Below are positions 57,960-64,000 of a DNA stretch of 64,000 nucleotides, piece by piece. Position 1 is the stretch's first letter, and each line of letters opens with the position of its first letter. The DNA is taken from assembly GCA_023052935.1 (NCBI GenBank), contig CM041292.1:107811906-107875905 (forward strand). The letters run 5' to 3'. Origin of the DNA: Piezodorus guildinii. Taxonomy: Eukaryota > Arthropoda > Insecta > Hemiptera > Pentatomidae. The notes beneath the pieces were generated by a model that was not told the origin of the DNA, searched no databases, and was given only the letters and a program-made list of their open reading frames with translations. Both the position numbers and the translations under genes were made by a program.

Positions 57960-58860
57960 ATTTAGTATTGGTTTATTATTCTTAATAATGAAACTTTGTA
58001 ATCGACCAAAAAAATAATTACCATCTCCCCTCAAAATTTGAGGGCTTACGTTTCAATATACGTAGAACCTAAATAACGAATAAAAAAAAATCCGTTTGTC
58101 CGCCGTCCGGGGCATTTCTCCGAAACTACTGGACAATTTTATTTTTAATTCACCTCAAAAATACTAGGGTATAATCCTAACACCTACAAGTTGATATCAG
58201 CTGGTTATTTTCAAGATGGCCGCCGATTAAAAAATATTTAATTTAATAAGTTATTTCTGAAGATAGAGAAAAACTTTATTAGCGTTTTTTGCCAAAAGAA
58301 AAAAAGTAAAGCAAAAATTGAAATTTGACCCACAAATACGCTCATAATTCAGTTATGAGCATGTAACTCCGTTATTTTCGAAGATAGAGCAAAATTTATT
58401 AGTGTTTTTTTAACCAAAAAACCGAGAATAATAAGAAAAGGAAAAGAAAAATGAAATCTTGCCTTTATTTACGCTGCAACTTCATTGTTTGTGACGATAG
58501 AGAAAATATTTATTAGCGTTTTTAACAAACAAAAAAAAAGCGAATAATTAGAAAAAAACAAAGAAAAAAATTAAAATTTTATGCATAAATACGCCCGTAA
58601 CTCAGTAATATTTGAAGTTGAAGAGAAAAAATGTATTAGTGTTTTTTAACCAAAAAAACGCGAATAATTAAAAAAAGGGATAAAAAGAAAGATATTAAAG
58701 AAATTAGCAGCGGTGATATTCCATTTTCCTTTGAATTATTTATTGCTTTTAAACAGCTGTATAAACAATTATACCCTAATATAGTTATTTGGAAATAATG
58801 AACCAATGTGTAATAATTTGCAGCTTTTTTTTTAATTAACAATTAAAAAAAAAGTAAGAG
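57960..58860 (+). repeat. Repeat family U2, near-complete copy with minisatellite
   Basis: About 900 bases. The 5' part has CTCAAAATTTGAGGGCTTAC (including a small palindrome), GTCCGCCGTCCGGGGC, CTCCGAAACTACTGGACAAT and CAAGATGGCCGCCGATTAAA. The middle is a tandem array (listed separately). The 3' end is GTGTAATAATTTGCAGCTTT followed by a T run, as at 33258-33280. No conserved frame; the type is unknown. Confidence 0.7.
58245..58690. repeat. Imperfect tandem array, period about 118
   Basis: Four units, each with GAAGATAGAGAAAAA-like, TTATTAG(C/T)GTTTTTT, an A-rich run with CGCGAATAATTA, and AATACGC(C/T)CGTAACTCAGT. TTATTAG occurs at about 58278, 58397, 58510 and 58632. The U2 copy at 32290-33305 has one to one-and-a-half units. 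Confidence 0.8.
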
Positions 58861-59479
58861 TTTATACAAGACGGCGTAAAATAAATTGTATTACTAATCT
58901 AATTTCTGGACGTGTATTTATATGGCAAACAAATTATTTATTATTTTTTCTGCTTTAGTTTATTTCCAAACTCATTCATATTTATCCTTTTCTTATCAAT
59001 GCTAAAATGGGGAATGTTTGTTGATTTTTTTCGAATCAATAAAATCAAAGGTTGAAAGGAGTAAATTAAGAGGAATGCATTAAAACAATTATTAATATTT
59101 CAATGAGGATAAAACCTAGATGATATTAAAGGAATTTAATTTTACCAAACAAAAGAAGAAAAAATATCTCAGAAGGTTAAGAAGTCATACGATGAGAATA
59201 TTCGGACAATTCAAAGAGCTATTACTCTTCTATCGTTAGGTTTTAAATTTTCCAGATCTCAGTAAAACTTCTTCATTTAATCAACTTAAAAATGGTGCAA
59301 AGCAAGCCTACCTTCAAAAGCCAATCAAGGATACAAGGAAGCAAGAATTAAAAAAAAAAAAGGACAAAAAATATAATATTTAGATGTTTATTGACTAAAC
59401 ATCTAAGAGGACGAATATCATTAAGCTAGAAATGTAAAATAATGTGTTGTGTGTTAAAAAGTGTTTTTAAAAAAAGTCT

Positions 59480-59507
59480 CGATAATGGGGAAAGAACCCC
59501 GAAACGT
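59480..59507 (+). other. Hairpin-GAAACG motif, variant
   Basis: TCGATAAT, GGGG (59487-59490), AAAGAA loop, CCCC (59497-59500), GAAACGT (59501-59507). A perfect 4-bp stem, but the first box is GATAA rather than GATGA. Confidence 0.5.
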
Positions 59508-59667
59508 AGAAAAACTATGTTATGAAGTGTGAAGAAAAATAAATGTGTAATATAAGAAAGTGAAGGAGTGCTTTTTCCAATGTGAAATATAAAGTAAAAC
59601 TTCCTAAAAAATCAGAAAAGAAAAGAAACTATAAATATAATGTGGGTAGAAATAATCGGGAGTCAGT

Positions 59668-59688
59668 TTTTTTTTTTTTTTTTTTTTT
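59668..59688. repeat. T run adjoining the minus-strand hairpin motif
   Basis: On the minus strand this is an A run starting about eight bases after the GTCGGC of the motif at 59695-59731, as if the motif were the 3' end of a reverse-transcribed insertion (inference). Confidence 0.7.
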
Positions 59689-59694
59689 AATATT

Positions 59695-59731
59695 GCCGAC
59701 GTTTCGGCTCAAACTTGTGAGCAATCATCAG
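59695..59731 (-). other. Hairpin-GAAACG motif, strongest copy
   Basis: Minus strand: CTGATGA (59731-59725), TT, exact 5-bp stem GCTCA / TGAGC (59722-59718 and 59711-59707) with a 6-base loop, C, GAAAC (59705-59701), GTCGGC. TGCT before CTGATGA can pair with GGCA after GTC, one pair being a wobble. Confidence 0.68.
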
Positions 59732-59879
59732 AGCATTACTGAGCCACGTCAAGCATAAACTGAGGAAAACCGAATACATCAATGGTACCTAAAAATATAA
59801 TGTGGTTATATTCCTCAGTTTTTGAAGATTTCTTGAAGATGGTATTCTGTTATAGTTTATATACTCGGTTTTTATCAAA

Positions 59880-60161
59880 TGTTAGCGTAGAGGTGAGAGA
59901 TAACGGTTGCTAGGCGATACCCCCTCCCCCACAGCTGATCCAGTGTCACTCCCCCTGGCATCAGCTGTCTAGTGCGAGGCCAGCTGCTCTACGGCCCACC
60001 TCGAACCAAAACTCTCTCTCTGGCCTCAGACCCTTCGCTTCGTCCCAACTTGACACTTTAGTTGTACCATTTCTGTGATTAAAATTTGTTATAATTAATT
60101 ACGTGGATCTTCCCTAAGAAGATATTTAGAGCTTAATTGTCTTTTGGGTACCTGTACTGAG
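59880..60161 (+). promoter_or_regulatory. Candidate GC-rich promoter / untranslated first exon (weak)
   Basis: GC-rich block (59885-60050, e.g. CTCCCCCTGGCATCAGCTGT, GTGCGAGGCCAGCTGCTCTA) in otherwise AT-rich DNA. It is followed by unique sequence that ends in CTGTACTGAG/GTGAGTACTT at 60161/60162, a near-consensus splice donor. No ATG-led frame runs through it, so it would be 5' untranslated. I see no TATA box or initiator that settles the start. The downstream exon would lie beyond the window or in the unassigned 3.8 kb. Confidence 0.3.
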
Positions 60162-62261
60162 GTGAGTACTTTTGATTATTTATTTTAATATCACCTAGTT
60201 ATTATTTAAAAAGTGGTTGTGTTTGTATCATTAGATTATCCCTACAATGGATTTTTTTTTATTAATATGTTTTCATTTATAACTGAGGCAATAAAAAAAA
60301 TCGTCAGTCGAATTGTTAAATTTTTACTCAGAGAGTTCATCTCTCTAGCTCTTACACAATCGTGAAACAAAACTAATTACAATTAAAAAATTACCTAAAA
60401 TATAAAAATGATTATAAAAAAAAAGAAGAGAAACATTCAGTTTCTTTTTTCTGTTTAATCATTATGTTAATGTAGGTATAAATATTGAGTGGTTGTATAC
60501 ATTAAGCAAAAAAACTAAAATAATGTTTTATAATGAAGTTATCCTATCACATTTCTGTTTTTTAATGTTGAATAATTGTTTTAATTATTCCCAGAATGCT
60601 TGCTATCGTTAAAATTCTCAAATATTTTTAAATGAATTATTTCATGAAAAGAATACATTTTCTATTACTATAAAAGTGAATTTTCTATTAAATTAGTAAT
60701 TTATTGTTATTAATGACGTGAATTATAAACATATATGTGGGGAAAAGAAAAAAAAGTGAATAATCCATACATTTTTCTTTCTCTTTAGTATATTTTATTA
60801 TCGATTGTGTGTTATAGATCATTTTCGTTCAAAGTTGATATTCTTCCCTCAGAGATCAATAAATTATCTCGGGGATCTTGAAAAGGGAGGGGGGGAGTGA
60901 AGGGCTACTGTGCTTGAGGCCTACACATAATCATGTCATCAACGCTTTTAAAATCTTCTAGTCCAGTTTTTGTTCTATATTTATCCTACATTTTTTAAAT
61001 GAAATAAAACTATTTTGTTTTTAAAGTAATTTTTTGATCGAATCACTTTGTTTACCATTATCGATATTAGAGGAAATAGTAAAATTGAGACTGTTATTTT
61101 GGAAACAATACTGTTTATGTCTCAAGTCCCTTAGGTTCTTTTTGTACCTGCTCCTCAGTCATCCACACAAACCAGGAAAAGTGCCCACTTAGAATAAAAG
61201 GGTCTTTTTTCTTCTTAAGTTCCCTCAAAAAAACTTTTATCCCTGGATCCATTAGACGATTGGGTCTCTTTTAGTTTCTAGTTGGCTCCGATTCGATAAC
61301 GAAATAAACCTCTAAATCCTAATTGTTTACAGAGACACTATATGACCGCTTATTTGGCCTAAGCAACGGTACGGCACATCGCAAATATTCAAACGAATAG
61401 ATAGCATTTTTGTTGCTTTTTTGCTGTTATCAGATGTTCCTTGACTGTGAACAGAAACAATTATCTCCGTCTCTTGCTCGTTTAAATAAATTTGCATACT
61501 GTATAGTTGCATCAGTCTTTTAAATAGGGTCTTTAATGGCTCCTAATTGCCTTGCGATAAACCTATTCGTGCTTTTTGTTTTCTTTTTTATGTGTTGTGA
61601 TTAAATCGTTCAAGTGATGCATTTTTTGTTACATAATGAAATCAATCTGTTTGATCTTAGACTAATAACCCTATTTAAAAACAAAACAAAAAAAACTTTG
61701 TCTAAATATTTTCAACTTATAATTCCAATTATATAAAACTAATGATTTTGGGACAATTGAGATCACTCATATTTAAAATTGTCTTTTATTAAACACCTAA
61801 AGGTTTTTAACAAATAAATTTAATACCATTAAACAAATGTACCATTTTGGTACACATTCAGCTTTATAACTATAACTATTTACGAACTATTATATTTCAT
61901 TAGACACAGCGTAGGCACTCTATACATTTCAGACCAAGTTTATAACCGTAGCGAAATGGAAAATAAAATTTAATATCCCTACTGTTTATTGTAGTTTGAT
62001 TCTTATCCGCCAGATCGTGCGAACGTTGGTAAGGGATGTTTTCAATAAATATCCACTTGCATTGTAATCCGGTAATTTTTCAATATTATTTAATAGATAA
62101 AAAATAATTAATTTATTTATAAGAAAATAAGTTTTTTTTTTTTTACAATTGATGAATCCGAAGAGATAGCAAAACAGACAAAATACCCGTAAAAAGGCTA
62201 TTTAAAATATAATTTTAATGAGAAAATCCTATAATCAAAGTAAACTTCAAATAGTACCTTA
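60162..62261. other. No feature recognised
   Basis: AT-rich, with a GC-richer patch at 61120-61500. A 61-codon frame on the minus strand (61512-61327) has no known domain. It could be intron if the donor at 60161 is real. Confidence 0.45.

Positions 62262-62328
<67 letters not shown>
62262..62328. repeat. (TA)n microsatellite
   Basis: TA array with one TATTATA interruption. Confidence 0.93.
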
Positions 62329-62330
<2 letters not shown>

Positions 62331-64000
62331 GTAGTTCTAAAAATCAATTCTTAATTTATTATTTGTTAAACTATTTCTTTGAATTATTTGTATATTTAGT
62401 CAGATGGGGAGAGTATAATATATGTTATGGTGGCACTACCCGATTTTTTTTCTAACCTCAACTCAGTTTTTTCTTGTGCCACATCAGATGGTTCTTGTAG
62501 AGAGGTCCCCTAGGCACGACTATCATGACCTGCATCTTTTACCAAAGCTTCACTTCTCTTGGGACAAAAAGGAAAACTCAGAACTTAAAAATAACGAATA
62601 ATCCTTAGTAATAATGTGTTATCATTATTATTTATAATATAATAATTGTGTGAACGATAGTATGTAAAAATGAAATTTTTTCCAAAAGATTCATTGTTTT
62701 TTTTATTCACTAGTGTTGTCGATACACTATTCTTTTGATCATTAGTGTAATTAATTTTGCATCAGAATTCAACCAAGCAGTATTAGAATAACTAGTAATA
62801 ATATTTGTTTATACATTTTAACATCGAAAAAAACATTGCCTGATAAGTCCATTTAAAAATAGCCATTTAATATATTTTTTTAATATTATACAAATTTTTC
62901 ATTTTTATTTTTCACTGATTTTTTGTAGGGCGCTGAATGAGATGCTTAAATGTAAAAACACACTTATGCAACTGCTGAAAGTTACACACTATTCTAGTCC
63001 ATAGAAAGCTTTTATAATTATAATGACTTATAGTTGTTAGTCTGTAATTCATTTAAAAAATCTATTTAAAAAGAGCGTGCTTTGTGAAAGCAGAATTTTC
63101 CTTTAGACTTGGCTTGATTGCTGGCTTACATAGGCTTTTTCAGGGCTTCAAGTTTCCTTCTCTAAGTAATTGTAAAACCAATTTTTAAAACAAATTACTT
63201 AACAGCGATCAATAAATTTCGTTGGTTAATCTCCTGAGTGAAAGAATCTATTCTTTCAAAGAAAATTAACTATAATAATAGTTACCAGTTACAGCTATTC
63301 GTAAATCATATCAAGATAATAATATAAATAATGAAATATCGTTGCACATATTCCCAGGCACTTTAGTCGTACTCCATTTAACTTATTTTTCTGTTATTAG
63401 TTTTTTATTTACGATGCTTTAGGTTCTGTTTCGTTTTTATTTATTTTACTATACGATTTAGTGACCATAAAATATGAATTCTAATAACTCCTATTATTAT
63501 TCTTGACATTCATAAATGACAATATATTTAATTCTGGCATATATTACATCATTTTGAGAGAGTATTTTGTGAACCAGTATAGAAAAAATAAAACTCATTT
63601 TTTTTTTTTTTTTTGTTTCTCGTCCTAAACAAAAATAGTGGTGATGAGATTTTTGAACCAAGCTGCTAGCCAAGGACAAAACGCCCTCTCCTTGTGATCA
63701 AGCGAAGGTCTCGTATATGTCCTGCCTCACCTGGCTTAGGTTTTGGTCTCTCTTGCCAAAAAATTATTTGTTTTTCAAAACCCCCACCCTTTCCCTACCC
63801 AAGTTTTATGGGAAGGGAATCTAATCAGATTTTTTATATCTGACACAGAAAAAAAAAATGATGAAAATGAGAAACTATGACGATTTGACTTAAATTATTT
63901 CTTTAAAGTACATTACAATGTTTTTTTTTATAGTTTACTGTTTTTTTATTTTTATTTTTATTATTAAATAATTTCTTTTTCTTTGTTTGGTTGGAGGATT
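62329..64000. other. No feature recognised
   Basis: AT-rich with GC-richer patches at 62460-62570 and 63650-63810 that match no family I know and do not repeat elsewhere in the window. Confidence 0.5.

Noticed and set aside
1..64000. CRISPR array, bacterial operon, rRNA or prophage
   Set aside because: No regularly spaced identical short repeats with unique spacers, no dense coding and no ribosome-binding sites. The contents are those of a eukaryotic repeat-rich region.

Overview
The window is AT-rich eukaryotic DNA, most likely from an arthropod and probably an insect. The reasons are Jockey-clade LINEs, CR1/L2-like and RTE-like LINEs, I-group RNase H remnants, a mariner relic, tRNA-derived SINEs, many (TA)n tracts, and no compact gene structure. 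The species cannot be told from the sequence. I found no confident host protein-coding gene. The window reads as intergenic or intronic DNA built from layers of dead transposons, with two weak candidates for host exons (about 49978-50160, and a GC-rich segment ending in a splice-donor-like site at 60161).

Layout. 1-2264: 3' part of a Jockey-like LINE with an uninterrupted reverse transcriptase frame and a poly-A tail, cut by the window edge. 2988-10640: (TA)n tracts and fragments of a CR1/L2-like LINE that share a 3'-terminal hairpin and a trinucleotide tail, plus a Jockey relic, a SINE and hairpin-GAAACG motifs. 10975-11560 and 20831-21328: two copies of an RTE-like LINE 3' end. 12648-13530: first copy of an unclassified (TG)n-containing repeat, called family U1 here. 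14791-17398: a second, frameshifted Jockey copy on the minus strand. 21718-27320: a SINE body, a GC-rich unassigned island and several Jockey 3' ends. 29440-34363: a tandem duplication, SINEs, a strong hairpin-GAAACG motif, and a second unclassified repeat (family U2) with a nested tRNA-Ser-like SINE. 35482-37002: a foldback-type element with long, internally repetitive inverted arms. 37523-49740: Jockey 3' ends, U1 copies, a mariner relic, an RTE-like RT relic between 88-bp direct repeats, and an RNase H relic. 50371-53140: three further LINE relics. 55728-58860: a CR1/L2-like fragment and a U2 copy with an internal minisatellite. 59480-60161: hairpin-GAAACG motifs and the GC-rich candidate first exon. 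The last 3.8 kb hold nothing I recognise.

How the parts work together. The only frame that looks close to functional is the Jockey RT at 2-1807. SINEs and truncated LINE ends depend on LINE reverse transcriptases supplied in trans. The Jockey copies fall into two groups by 3' UTR and C-terminus, here called S1 (ends like the first copy) and S2. Both groups, and the CR1/L2-like group, occur mainly as 5'-truncated 3' ends, as expected from target-primed reverse transcription. The most unusual structures are the foldback element, the recurring hairpin-GAAACG motif (seven instances of varying quality), the 88-bp repeats around the RTE-like relic, and the conserved LINE 3' hairpin.
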